From: Epichloe hybrida
Lineage: Eukaryota; Ascomycota; Sordariomycetes; Hypocreales; Clavicipitaceae
NCBI GenBank assembly: GCA_019022495.1
Contig: JAFEKR010000002.1
Location: 4,278,001 to 4,342,000, forward strand
Direction: 5' to 3'
DNA: 64,000 nt
Positions within the stretch are counted from its first letter, which is position 1, and each line of letters opens with the position of its first letter. Both the position numbers and the translations under genes were made by a program. The notes under the pieces were generated by a model. The model had not been told where the DNA came from. It saw only the letters and a list, made by a program, of their open reading frames with translations, and made no database searches. This document shows, piece after piece, positions 46,481-57,031 of this stretch.

Positions 46481-46804
46481 TTACGCCAATATGTACCCGC
46501 CATCAGCTTTCCAGCAATCCCTTTGCCAGTAGCAAGCGTTGTCGCCGCAAATATCAAGCCTGAATACCGATGTTGTGCTCGTCCCTGAGAGGATGGGTGG
46601 GAAGAGGCGATCCTGAAAGGCGACGTTCCAGTCAAGACGTGTGAGGGTTGAGCAATCCATCAGTGCGAAGCCTTGATGCTTATCTTGCGGAAAGGATAAG
46701 CCTTCTGGCTCGGCGTACAATTTCTGACACATGATGCTCGCTCTGTCATGCTGGACGAAGTAGGGCTTCCTTGCTGCCACTTTGCTTTCGAGCTGCTTTG
46801 CCAT
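46481..46804 (-). CDS. Hypothetical protein, 107 aa
   Basis: A single open frame from ATG at 46804 has amino-acid use more protein-like than its neighbours (L-Y-A-E-P-E-G-L-S-F-P-Q-D-K, then L-D-W-N-V-A-F-Q-D-R-L-F-P-P-I-L-S-G-T, ending in a Trp- and Cys-containing tail). No family is recognised. No signal peptide or membrane segment is seen. It sits between the 3' end of the transporter and a long repeat-rich intergenic region. It could be a small gene, or a relic of a larger one. Confidence 0.35.
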   Translation of the reverse strand: MAKQLESKVAARKPYFVQHDRASIMCQKLYAEPEGLSFPQDKHQGFALMDCSTLTRLDWNVAFQDRLFPPILSGTSTTSVFRLDICGDNACYWQRDCWKADGGYILA

Positions 46805-48431
46805 GTCAAATTCCTTTCCTGCTTGAGTCGCTACCCATGATCTTTAGCTCCGCCAGCTGTTTGAGCTTATCATTCGCAGACGCTGGATGGGATCTGCCTC
46901 ACAAAGACAATTTCGGGGCATCACATTAAGAAACTCATCCCAGATTCAAAAGCCTGGTGGACTTTTACTGCAGATGACTGGCTTCACGCTCCTTGACGCG
47001 GCCAAGCAGAGGAAGTGACCAGCGACGAAATCACATCGTCGTGCTCGGCTTACCGAGAGCATGCATGTGCCCCATCTGCACTCTTCGTCTTGGTCTTCCA
47101 TCTCGGAAAATGCTCGTGAACAGAGAAGACGAGTTTCTCATCGTGATGAGAAATGAGACGGCCCAGTTCTGCGTTGGCGAGGAAAGTGATTGGGCATCGC
47201 CGCCACACGCCACACGCCACACGCCACACGCCACATGCAAACATGCAAACATGCATCACAAGATTCACAACACAACCAGGGCATGTGACGGGGCCACGAC
47301 ACGCCCGAAACGCGTCCATTCATCCATCACATGATGGTCATTCGGGAGGGTTTCAATGATGGCCCGTCACACGCTGGTTTGACTGCAAGGCAGCAAACGT
47401 ACTCCGTTTCGTTGTGCAAGTGACCTCACCTCCCGGCAAGTCAACTTGCAAACATTTATTAATCTGACTGATGTCCCCCTCCCAGACCCCCTCCCAGACC
47501 CCCTCCCAGACCCTCCCAGACCCCTCCCAGACCCCCTCCCAGACAGACAAGAATGGTCTGACCATGACCAACAACAAATGGACCCTTGTCATTGCCGGGC
47601 CACACCGACCGAGCTTGTTACGGATCCGTAATATTATTTGTTTACCTGGGCATTTATCCACCGCTGCTTCGCACTTGATTGGCTCCGGGTGTCTGCGAGA
47701 GCCACCTCCACCATCTCCATATCAATAACATGACACCGTGGTACCTACATAACTTTTAGTAACCTCTAACCTGACCTAACCTGACCTGACCCAACCCAAC
47801 CCAACCCAACCCAAAAAAACCCACAACAAGCATTCGCATTCGACGGGCTGGAGGTCAAAACAAATCGTCAATTAATCATAAACGACCCTCACCGCCGCGC
47901 CGTGCAAGGCACCACGCCGTGTCGGTGACGGGTCCAGTCCCTTGTTTAGCATTCTCCATCTTCCTCGTTCCTGTTGCTCTGGCCGACGAGACACCGCCCC
48001 ATCGTCTTGGCCTGCAAAATTAGAATCAGACCTGACCTGGCCTGACCTGACGTCGGCGTCGGCGTCGATTCATGTTCTGGGTGGGACGCCTTGCAGACCG
48101 CAACTTCGGACGAACCTGCAGTGTTATTATTACTCAATTTGCGTTGACATTTTTTTCGAACGATATCTGTCTGCTTTTTGTTTATTTTCTTTTCCAAACA
48201 ATTTCAATTTCCTATTTTTCCCTGGCCGGGTTACGGACGAGACGCCGTCGTTGCTTTCAGATATACGGCTTTCGGCCGACTGACTCGGGGGGGCTTATGT
48301 ACATCTTGTTCACCCAACTTCTTTTCCACATCCAATAACTTTTCTTGGAAACATATTTCTTCTTCTTCTTCTTCTTCTCCTTCTTCTTCTCACTGGGCCG
48401 GAGATCTACTGCCATCGCAAAACTTCCCACC
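46805..48431. other. Repeat-rich intergenic region
   Basis: Contains (CGCCACA)-type 7-bp repeats at about 47,198-47,235 followed by CATGCAAA repeats to 47,253. It also has a CCCTCCCAGAC array at 47,477-47,545, a palindrome TTACGGATCCGTAA at 47,618-47,631, and a CTAACCTGAC/CCAAC array at 47,762-47,815. The last 300 bp are pyrimidine-rich (CTTCTT repeat at 48,358-48,390), typical of a fungal promoter/leader for the gene at 48432. No gene is seen. Confidence 0.6.
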
Positions 48432-49286
48432 ATGGAACCGAGGCGCAGTTTCGCCGCGTCAGGCACGACGTACCACAGCTTTCACGACATCGAACTGCAG
48501 GAACCGCCCTCGCCCCCTCGGAGTAGGATCATCGACGCGGAGACGACGACTCCTCGTCGTGATGGACCAGACGCCCCGGCCGCGGTCAAGATGCAACGGC
48601 AGGATTCGGGGTACGAATCTCATGTGTCCCGGTCTGCACGCAACTCCACGTCCCTCCACACAAGACCTGCTCCTCCATCACGACGCACGTCCAACGCCTC
48701 GTCCGCAGCCGGGCCAACAACAGCAACAACACCCACATGTCGAGCCCTTCGCGCACGACCGTCCACCCGTCGATCAGCCAAGTCGTACCCCCAGCCTACA
48801 GCGCAGTCGCTGTACGCCCGCAGCACCGGCACCGGCACCAGCGCCGCGCCAGCCGTCTACTTCCAGTTCCCTACCCCCGACCTCGTCGAGCTCACCGAGA
48901 CGCCGGCCCGGCGACAGACTTCATCTCAGGCCGCCGCCCACTCGCCTCCTCCTCCTCCTCCTCCTCCTCCTCCTCCTCCTCCTCCCACCACGCACTACTG
49001 GACCAGCGACAGCACCCGTCGGCTAGAGTACGCCGCCATCGACGCAGCTAGTCGGGGTTTCAAGGGCTGGATCAGGAGACATCTCGTGCCGGACTGCTTC
49101 ACCCCCCGGCACGTCGCTTTCGACGACGATTCCGGCAGCGTGCGCCGCTACAGGCTAGAGCTAGAAGACGACCATGACGAGAAGCACCAGCACCAGCACC
49201 CGCACCCGCACCCGCATCAGCCGGAGAAAAACCAGCGCCGCAGAGGCTGGTCGTTTTTTTCTCTCCGCAAGAGCAACACCATCTAG
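48432..49286 (+). CDS. Proline/serine-rich conserved hypothetical protein
   Basis: A single exon from a CCACCATGG start gives 284 residues. The first 180 are disordered (Ser, Thr, Pro, Arg), including a run of about fourteen Pro coded by a CTC repeat at 48,950-48,985. A short conserved block follows: Y-W-T-S-D-S-T-R-R-L-E-Y-A-A-I-D-A-A-S-R-G-F-K-G-W and V-P-D-C-F-T-P, then F-D-D-D-S-G-S-V-R-R-Y-R-L-E-L-E. I recognise this block from uncharacterised proteins across filamentous ascomycetes. The tail has a His/Gln/Pro repeat and ends basic. No enzymatic domain, signal or membrane segment is found. Function is unknown. Confidence 0.8.
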   Translation: MEPRRSFAASGTTYHSFHDIELQEPPSPPRSRIIDAETTTPRRDGPDAPAAVKMQRQDSGYESHVSRSARNSTSLHTRPAPPSRRTSNASSAAGPTTATTPTCRALRARPSTRRSAKSYPQPTAQSLYARSTGTGTSAAPAVYFQFPTPDLVELTETPARRQTSSQAAAHSPPPPPPPPPPPPPPTTHYWTSDSTRRLEYAAIDAASRGFKGWIRRHLVPDCFTPRHVAFDDDSGSVRRYRLELEDDHDEKHQHQHPHPHPHQPEKNQRRRGWSFFSLRKSNTI

Positions 49287-49969
49287 GTACGCTTGTCTCG
49301 ACGGAGATTTTCTCCCGATGGGGGGGGGTTTCTTTTTTTCTTTTTTGTTTTTTTTTGTAGCATGGCGGCTTTTCGAAAATTGAAGCATACCTACGTGGCG
49401 TTTTGTTTAGACCAGTATACCCCGTGAGAAGACGTAATCGAGGGTGAGACGGTCATGGGAAACGGAACACATTATGTGGTGAGATGACAGAATGGAATGC
49501 GATTTACTTTCTCACGATTGAAAAAGAGACAGACAGACAGACAGACAGATATATATATATGCATGGCATGGCATGGCATAACACCTACTTACAGAACGAT
49601 GGGTTAGCATACAGAGATGAGATAGTCCAGGCAGATTCCATATTTTTCACTGCCTCTTGTTCGTGCCTGTGAATAACGTTTCTAGGCAAGTTACATCCGG
49701 GGGCGGTGTCGCTTTACAGGTCAAGTTCGTGACGGCGCTGCGATGAATTTCGCTTTCGCCCGGACCAGCGGAGGCAAGGTAGGTAGGTAGGTATGACGGG
49801 CACTTGCGGTCTTTGGATTGCATTGGATCATATTCAACGTCAACTACACTACGCTTCTCACTTCGAACCACGTGAAGCTGAGCTATCCTCCTCGTTCGTC
49901 TCGTCGCTCAACTGGTCATTCCTCATCCTTCCGAACCTCCTCACCCACCTCGCCCAAGCCTGCAGATTT
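49287..49969. other. 3' flank with microsatellites
   Basis: T- and G-runs at 49,320-49,357, a (GACA)n(TA)n stretch at 49,529-49,560 followed by GGCAT repeats to 49,580, and GTAG repeats at 49,780-49,792. No gene. Confidence 0.6.
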
Positions 49970-51343
49970 TCAGTCTCTCACCCTGACCTTGGTCTTGAAC
50001 CCGACAGGCCGGTAATTGAACCATCCATCCTGCACCAGCTCATACTTCTCATCTTCCATTTCAAAATCCACCCTCCTGATGAGCATGGCCAGCACGAGCA
50101 CGCTCCACTGCCACGCGTAATGCTTTCCGATACATGCCCTCTTCCCGTTCCCAACCCACTTCTTGGCGCCCTCGGGCAACCGCTCAAACTGTTCGCCCAT
50201 CATTCGCTCAGGCTTGAACGCCAGGGGGTCCTCGAACACGCTCGCGTCGCGGTTCACGCCCGCCATGACGATGATGATGGCCTGGTTGTGCGCGACTTGG
50301 TATTTGCCCCCCGCGAGCAGAACGGGGGCTTTGGACTCGCTGGGGATGGGCTCCATGTTGAACCCCGGCGCTGCAAAGGACAATCGGAGAGATTCGCGGA
50401 CCACGGCCTGGATGTACTCGAGCTTGTCCAAGTCTTGGACTGTCAGTTCTCTGCTGGGGGCGCCAGTGACAGTGTCGAGTTCTTGGCGGGCGTGGACGAC
50501 GACGTCGGGATTTCGAAGGAGCAGGAAGATGGCTGTGGCGAGGAGGCACGGAGCGGTACTGCTTCCGATGGGCATGGAGACAATCTCGTCAATGACTTGA
50601 GAGTCTGTCAGTTTCTTCTTCGTCTCCGGGTCCTCGCTGTCCAGCATGGCTGACAGGACGTCCTTGCGGTCCGTGGGGTGGGATTTCCTGTATTCCACAA
50701 TTTCGCTGGCGAATTTGCGCATCGTCTTGATGGCGTTCTTGAACTTGCTCTTGTATACAAGATTCAGGATGGCCGGCCTGGTGGGACGCATGATGGCTTC
50801 GGCTGTTGCATCCTCCATGGCTTTCAGCAAGGGATGTTCCGGCCCGTACAGGCAGTTGAGCTTCTTGCCAAACAGCGTGAGGGTTGTTGATTCAAGATTG
50901 AGTCGTTGGAGCTCGCCCAGTGGCGCAGTGGCGTGCGGTCCATTCTTCTTCCACTTTTCAATGAGCTCGTTGGCCGTGTCTCTCATCTCAATGAAGCTTT
51001 GCTGTCGCATCGTGTGGGCGGACAGATGGGGGGCTATGATGCGGTGAGCAATCCCCCAGCTGGGCTCGTTGTCAAACGCCGTGAAGAGAGCATCGTGTAC
51101 AGCCGCACGTATCTCGACTATGGGCCCCCCAACGAATTTTCGAAATCGTTTCTGGTCACATATCTCCTCGGCCAGGGCTACACTGGCCACGAATACGATG
51201 GTCTGGCCGAGCACCTTGACCTGAAAGATCTCTCCGTGCTCTTCGGATAGCTTCTTCAATGATGTCCAAGTGTTGCTGGGAGTAATATCGAAAATGTTGC
51301 CCAGCACAGGAATGCCCGGGGGTTGTGGGATTGGCTGCGACAT
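49970..51343 (-). CDS. Cytochrome P450, CYP505/CYP102-like heme domain only
   Basis: An intronless frame of 457 residues resembles the heme domain of the self-sufficient CYP505/CYP102 fatty-acid hydroxylases, starting P-Q-P-P-G-I-P-V-L-G-N and with I-C-D-Q-K-R-F-R-K. The K-helix E-S-L-R is present. The heme loop reads W-V-G-N-G-K-R-A-C-I-G with ligand Cys404, where the usual Phe seven residues before Cys is Val. The I-helix reads P-I-G-S-S-T-A-P, lacking the acidic residue that usually precedes the Thr. No N-terminal membrane anchor and no fused reductase follow: the protein stops shortly after the heme domain, and downstream DNA has no flavodoxin-like frame. It may be a stand-alone member needing a separate reductase, or one with altered chemistry. 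The substrate is unknown. Confidence 0.88.
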   Translation of the reverse strand: MSQPIPQPPGIPVLGNIFDITPSNTWTSLKKLSEEHGEIFQVKVLGQTIVFVASVALAEEICDQKRFRKFVGGPIVEIRAAVHDALFTAFDNEPSWGIAHRIIAPHLSAHTMRQQSFIEMRDTANELIEKWKKNGPHATAPLGELQRLNLESTTLTLFGKKLNCLYGPEHPLLKAMEDATAEAIMRPTRPAILNLVYKSKFKNAIKTMRKFASEIVEYRKSHPTDRKDVLSAMLDSEDPETKKKLTDSQVIDEIVSMPIGSSTAPCLLATAIFLLLRNPDVVVHARQELDTVTGAPSRELTVQDLDKLEYIQAVVRESLRLSFAAPGFNMEPIPSESKAPVLLAGGKYQVAHNQAIIIVMAGVNRDASVFEDPLAFKPERMMGEQFERLPEGAKKWVGNGKRACIGKHYAWQWSVLVLAMLIRRVDFEMEDEKYELVQDGWFNYRPVGFKTKVRVRD

Positions 51344-52416
51344 GTCTTGATGGTCACGGTGAAGCCGTCGTACAAGAACCTTGCTTGTTCGTCTCTCCTG
51401 TCAGGACTTCCTGACAAATGAGAGGGTAAGAGAAGATCCGTCCTTGCCCTTGCGCCCTTTGAAAGAATCGAAAAGAGCCATCAGCTGAAAGAGAGCGGGG
51501 GCTCCAATCTAATACAGCCAAAGTCATCCCAGCACGATTTCTTCGTTTCGTCGGGGCCAAACAAGGCCAATTCGACAGCTCATCTGCATCTGCAGCTGCA
51601 GCTGCAGCTTGCTGCGACATTCGGCAGGCCATCCCACCCTGCGATCTCAATCTAGATAGCTACAGCCAGCCACATGCGAGGGGGAATGATTCCGTATTGC
51701 CTCCGCATACATCTTCCGAGTACGGAGTATTACGACTTCACATCAACTCCATTGGCTAGCTTTTTTTTCAAAAGCATAATGCCGAGTAATACCGCCGCCA
51801 ACGTGAATATGAAACTTGAGCTTCAACCGAAACATATTGTTGCAGAGAACGGGGGTACTTGTGCAATGGCACGGTAAGACATATACTGAGTAAGTAGTAA
51901 CGGAGTGCGAGCAACCAGATCTGCTATTGAGGGCTCGGGTCGGCACATGGGGAGGCTTGCATTAGCGGCCTCCGGGGACCAAAGCCGTGGCCAGCCAGCT
52001 TTTTGATTCTGCCCATTTTTCGGCGTCTTGATTCGGGGAATCATCCATATCCCGCATGCTTGCTTCTTCTCTGCTGGCTGGCTGGGTGGTGTGGTGGAGA
52101 GAGAAACCCACCAACAACGCGGAAACTTCCTGTCTTTCCCCCAACAAACGGCCAAAAAAAAAAAAAAAAAGAAAAAAAAAAGAAAGCAGCAACAAGTGGA
52201 CCCAGCGGCTTAGTCACCCTCTCAAAATCAGAAAGCTTGGTCTGTCAACGCGCCAACCTCATCAACCACGATATTATCCCGGCCCCATCGCAACCGACCA
52301 TTCCTGCTCCGTCCTCCGTCCGCCCCGACGCCTTGTCGCTCCTTAGCAGTCATCGCCAATCCCTTCTGAACAATACACTACCAGAAAACACGTAGACGTT
52401 CGCCCCCTCCACAGCC
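51344..52416. other. Intergenic region between P450 and DPM3
   Basis: CTGCAG/CTGCAGCTGCAG repeats occur at 51,591-51,608, a GTACGGAGTA motif at 51,720-51,729, and an A-run with interruptions at 52,154-52,182. No gene is supported. Confidence 0.4.
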
Positions 52417-52846
52417 ATGACGCGCGCTCAGCAGACCATTTCTTGCGGCCTCCTCGTCACCTCCGTATGAAATCACAAAACTGTACCGCACCCAACGTGC
52501 ATGGCACATGTGCTGATTCTATTCGGATAGCTCTATCTCGCCCTCTATCTGGAACTGATCCCGCTGCCTCTTCTGGTGCAGCAGCAGATTCTCCCCGTGG
52601 TACGTCGCTCGTCTTGGGAAACTCAAATCCTCAAGCCTCGCTCGGCAGCTTCCCCGCTGACTTCTCATCAATCGATCGATCTAGCTTCCCTTCTGGGCCC
52701 TCGTCTCGTTTGGTGCCGTCCTCCTCTTCCGTCTCGGCTGGGGCATTCTTACTTTCAACGACGTTCCCCAGGCGCACAAGGAGCTCATGCAGGAAATCGA
52801 CTTGGCCAAGGCTGATTTGCGAAAGCTCGGCGTCGATGTCGACTAA
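52417..52846 (+). CDS. dpm3: Dolichol-phosphate mannosyltransferase subunit 3
   Basis: Three phase-0 exons (52417-52464, 52531-52599, 52685-52846) encode 92 residues, the usual DPM3 length. Two hydrophobic segments (L-Y-L-A-L-Y-L-E-L-I-P-L and F-W-A-L-V-S-F-G-A-V-L-L-F) precede the conserved cytosolic tail F-N-D-V-P-Q-A-H-K-E-L-M-Q-E-I-D-L-A-K, which tethers the catalytic subunit DPM1 to the ER membrane. The complex makes dolichol-phosphate-mannose for N-glycosylation, O-mannosylation and GPI anchors. Nothing is odd apart from very short exons. Confidence 0.93.
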
Positions 52847-53132
52847 ATATAATAATTTACACGATGAAAGATTATCATGGATTGGTCGGGGCTGGACGCC
52901 AACAGATTCGCATTTGGTCCCTTGAGCAGAAATTTGAGCAGTGGACGAAGTGGCAGCCCGGCACAGGAGCTGTCATGTAGTAATGTGAATTGGTATCATT
53001 GGTAAAAAGGCTACTTGTTTGGCCCATTTCTGCTTCGATGAAACTTCGCCCGATAGATTCTCCCATGCTGTCATGTTCCTCGTGTCTCGTCCGGGGAAAA
53101 AAAAAATATATATATATATACACCGGGGGGCT

Positions 53133-55235
53133 TTAAGCACCTGCCAAAAGCGCCACCATGGTCCGCACAGCTTTCCTAGGATGTTGGCCACCTTCTATTA
53201 AATCTTCAAACAGCTTCGGGAACTTGGCAAAAACGCCACGATTATCCGCTGCTCGCCCTAGGTTCGTCATTGTCAGCATTCACATGTGTCAAAAAAAAAA
53301 AAAAAAAACCAATCTACGATCCAACTCACATTTGCCCGGGACGCCGAGAAACAGACCCATCTTACTTTGTGCTTCCCCGGTCCAGTCGAGGCGAATGTTC
53401 CACTCTAACCGTATTGTTGCTTCCGGGCCGGCTTCCGTGGCAGTCGGAATCGGTATTTCGTAAGACCGTTGGTCCATGAATCGCAAAAGATCTGCCTTGT
53501 CGCACCTATCGAGTGCTTCGTCGTGTGTATCCAAATCTGAATCATTCTGTTCACCGGACGGCTCTCGCATTTGAGCAATAGAGCTCAAGTAGTCGCCCTT
53601 TGCTGTTAAATTTTGTTCAAGTTGAGACCAGAAGCGTGCCCTTTGAACGGCCAGACGGTACCACTCGCCCATTGCCCACGAGATGATGCCAATGTTGTGA
53701 TGCATGGACCTGTTGCAGTCCCCATTGCATATCTTGTCAACAAATGCGCCCAGCTCAGGACGCGCCGAAGGTTCCAAGGCAGGAATCTTCAGTGCAAGAA
53801 TGTTCAAATTCATTGCGTTGACCACCATGTCCACTCTGGCCGTGAAAAGACCCGGGACATCGCGAGATCGTAGCGTGATTTGTCGCCGCTGTCGTATCGG
53901 TTGATTCGGTACGGCGGGCAAGACCGACACTTGTGAGGTAGCTGAGAAGGGGCTGAACAGTTGTAGGAATGGCAATTCGTCTTCGGCAGACATTTGCACA
54001 GGGTGATGAGACTTGATGTCTTGTTCCTCGCCGCCCGAGTCTCCTTGCTGAGGTATTAGTTTTGACGGTCCGAACGGCAAGATGCCCATGGGTTTCAACG
54101 CCGCTTGCGCCATCTGGTGTGCTAGCCCTGGACTGGGGGCTGTCCCTGTCGCAACGAGTGTTTTCTGAACTAGATTCAACACATCCTCCACATTGTCGGG
54201 AGCCACGATCCGCCCAGCTCTCTGCATTGCTCGAATGCGCTCATTTTCGCGTGCTGCCAGGTCCATTTCTCTCCGGAGAGACGCTAGCTCTCTCCGCAAC
54301 CTGTCCCTCTCCTTTATCCTGCTGGCATTTTTGTTGAACGCTGGCACCCGCCGGGCAGCACTCGTGTTCGCATTTAGTTCCAGGTCTTGTAGGGGCCGGC
54401 CGGTGCCTCGGGCACGAGCGTAGGGACTCTGGCTTTGCGAGGGACCACGTGCCCTCGGAGTCCTCGATGGACTGTCAATCCGTGGTTTTAGCGGCGAGCT
54501 CTTCATCGGTGAGTTCCTCTTCTGTTTGTCTCGGTCTCTCCATCTAGGACTGCTGTGGATGCCTCGCGGTGGTGTGGACGAGACCGGATCAGAGACAGCT
54601 GGTGGGAGCTCGGGTTCCGGGGGAGGGGGTATGGGCACCCCGGTATTGCGTGTGACTCGTCGTGTCCGCGCCAGAAAGGTATTCAGCTCGTCATCCCCCT
54701 CGGGAGCTGGCGGGGGAAGTGGTCGCGGACTTGGTCTAACCGGAGTTCTTCGTGGTGGGCTGCCCGGACCGGAGTCGGACGACGCTTCGGCTGGCGGGAG
54801 CGTGTCTCTAGATCGAGCAGACGCGTCGCGCGTGAGGCCAGCTGGTGCTTGAGAGGACAATTGAGCTGGTCGTGGGACTGCCTGCGAGCCGAAGAGTTGT
54901 TGCGCGCTGCGAACAGGGCCCAGTGTAGGTCGAATCGAGGCGGGATCGGTGGTCTTGGAGGGAGACGCTGATGCCGAGCGGCGTCGTGCAAGAATTTGCG
55001 GGTTGTAGCGTGCAAGACTTGCTCTAGTGGGCGATGCAAAGGATGGTCGGATAATACGGCGGGTGGGAGATTGTGACTGTGACTGTGACTGTGAGGATGG
55101 TGGGTTGTTGGGGTTGTTGACCGTTGTTGTTGTTGTTAGGTTTGTATTTGGATCTGGTGCAGGTGCAGGTGCAGGTGCAGGTGGTGCGTCGGGGTCTGGA
55201 GAAACGCGTCGTCGCTTTGGCGCCGACTCTTCCAT
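53133..55235 (-). CDS. Probable kinetochore subunit, CENP-O/Mcm21 family
   Basis: Two exons, 53330-55235 and 53133-53257, joined over a 72-bp intron, encode 676 residues. The first 320 are disordered and Ser/Pro/Arg-rich, with basic patches (K-R-R-R-V) and many S-P sites suggesting cyclin-dependent-kinase control. A coiled coil at about 325-365 (R-L-R-R-E-L-A-S-L-R-R-E-M-D) precedes a folded C-terminal half with L-P-F-L-Q-L-F-S-P-F, then V-P-G-L-F-T-A-R-V and L-A-L-K-I-P-A-L, a layout I associate with the tandem-RWD CENP-O/Mcm21 proteins of the inner kinetochore COMA complex. The protein ends F-P-K-L-F-E-D-L. The family call is moderate; an alternative is an unrelated fungal nuclear protein with a similar coiled coil plus RWD layout. 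Confidence 0.8.
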
Positions 55236-55954
55236 GCTGTCTAGACGATGGGGCAATCAATCACCTGCGGGATAACAACATGATGATGCCCGTGCGGAGC
55301 GTCAAACACGTGCACGATGGTGCGACTAGGTCATTGTCGCCATCATAGGGATTTTCACGTCGTCAAGGGCTGGGCCTGAGTGAAGGGGACTAAAGATTTG
55401 GCCCGGAGCTGAGCTGAGCGCGTTCCTTCCTAACAAAAGCCATCGGCCTTGCTTTGCGCTGGTGTCAACAACCCGGCCGGGACCAGGTGGGGCCGGCTCG
55501 ACGTGGAGCGCGGAACGTGGAACATGGAAGGGTCTCGACTTTGCGACCAACAGCAAGAGGAGCGACCAAAAGTGGCGAAAACAGCGATTTGTTGGAGTTG
55601 AAATCCATGGGGAACCGCGAATGGAGGCGTCGTCAGTGTTTCAATACCACAGCACTTGCGCTGACCCTGTGAAGAAGACTTACCGTTTCGTGCCAGGCAT
55701 CTTTGACGTCGACTTTCCATGAAGCGCAGTGATGATGAGTGGCAGCGCCCCGTTGTTGACGCTCCCACCCCACAGGGCGCCATCACGTGCGAAACGCCCC
55801 GAAATCCATCAGCTTATTTGTCAGCAACTATCATGACAATCTTGCCGCCGAAGTTCGTCGTATCATCTCCGCCCCTCCCAACAAAATCAGGTTCAGATCA
55901 ATCAACCAGCCCTCTCATTATCTGGACATGGCAAACTCATAGACCCGGCCCACA
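55236..55954. other. Divergent promoter region
   Basis: About 720 bp between the minus-strand kinetochore-type gene and the plus-strand OXLD1-like gene. No repeat or gene is seen. Confidence 0.4.
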
Positions 55955-56767
55955 ATGTCCGCGCCCGCAAGATTGGCCACCTCACAGCTCCTCCGTCTTC
56001 TTCCACGCCCATCAGCCTCGGCCCGAACATTCACAACCTCGAGGTCGACCTCCAGAGAGGAGCAATGGCCGCAGCGATCACCCCTCGGGGACTATTACAC
56101 CAGCATTCTGCGCGATCCTGTTCCATATTCCCATTCCCGCGCTCATCAGCCCGAGGAGCCACCACCTGGTGCCGCCGACGACCAGAGTGCGCGACCGGCG
56201 CACAAGAGACGTGAAACCTCTGGGGAAACCGGACCCGCGTCAAGCAACAACGAGACGGCTCTACCGAGCAAAGGCACTACAGCTGCTGCGACTGCCACAT
56301 CTTCGTTTCTGTCCGCGCGAGAACCCACGCCACGAGAAAAGGCGCGCATCATTTTCGGATCACGACTGCTCGGGCCGGCCGAACAAGCAGACAGGTTGGC
56401 ATTGAAGCAGGCGAGGTCTACGTACGTGGCAGGGGTTCTGGTCCCGCCCCGGCCGGAGGAGCCTGACAACTGCTGCATGAGCGGATGCGTCAATTGCGTT
56501 TGGGACCGGTTCCGAGAGGACATGGAGGAATGGTCCGCCAAGAAGAACGAGGCGCAGGCGCGATTGAAGGCCGGCTCGGGGACCGTGGACAGTGACGGCG
56601 GTGGCTCCGAGACGAACTGGACGGTACCGGTTGGTAATGATACGATCGCAAAGGACATGTGGGATGACGAGGTGTACCAGGGCGTGCCCGTGGGCATCAG
56701 AGAGTTTATGAAGCAGGAAAAGAGGCTGAAAGAAAAGCATGCGCGGGAGGGAACTGTGGGCGGTTGA
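55955..56767 (+). CDS. OXLD1-like mitochondrial protein (oxidoreductase-like domain)
   Basis: A single exon of 270 residues. The N-terminus is Arg/Ser/Ala-rich and free of acids for about 35 residues (L-L-R-L-L-P-R-P-S-A-S-A-R-T-F), a likely mitochondrial presequence. The central domain has P-P-R-P-E-E-P-D-N-C-C-M-S-G-C-V-N-C-V-W-D, the Cys-rich signature of the oxidoreductase-like N-terminal family (PF09791), present once per protein in most eukaryotes (human OXLD1, yeast YPL107W). No catalytic activity is established for the family; the conserved Cys cluster suggests metal or redox binding. The C-terminus (F-M-K-Q-E-K-R-L-K-E-K-H) is basic and helical. Confidence 0.9.
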   Translation: MSAPARLATSQLLRLLPRPSASARTFTTSRSTSREEQWPQRSPLGDYYTSILRDPVPYSHSRAHQPEEPPPGAADDQSARPAHKRRETSGETGPASSNNETALPSKGTTAAATATSSFLSAREPTPREKARIIFGSRLLGPAEQADRLALKQARSTYVAGVLVPPRPEEPDNCCMSGCVNCVWDRFREDMEEWSAKKNEAQARLKAGSGTVDSDGGGSETNWTVPVGNDTIAKDMWDDEVYQGVPVGIREFMKQEKRLKEKHAREGTVGG

Positions 56768-57031
56768 TGACCTAAATTTGGCTCCTCGGGACTACCTAAC
56801 CATTTTCATTCTCTCTTTCGTTATCCGCTAGAGGACTTGCACAACACGGCGTTTGACAGCAGTCATGATGGATATATTAGACAAGCATTGGGGTTTAGGG
56901 TGCACCGCACGGGCAAGGATTTGAGCACGGACTATATACATGGTGTTTTTTTTTTTTTTTGGGCTGAACTCGGACGCATCTTGAAACTCAGCCTGCTATT
57001 CTATGCTCATCAATTCATTATTCTTTTTCTC
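56768..57031. other. Convergent 3' region
   Basis: The 3' ends of the OXLD1-like gene and the phosphoribosyltransferase gene face each other here. A T-run occurs at 56,946-56,960. Confidence 0.5.

Noticed and set aside
47762..47815. CTAACC/CCAACC array as an interstitial telomere repeat
   Set aside because: Fungal telomeres are usually CCCTAA; the units here are CTAACCTGAC and CCAAC and do not match.
54526..54971. Plus-strand frames opposite the kinetochore-type gene
   Set aside because: Mirror frames of a GC-rich, Pro/Arg-rich coding region.
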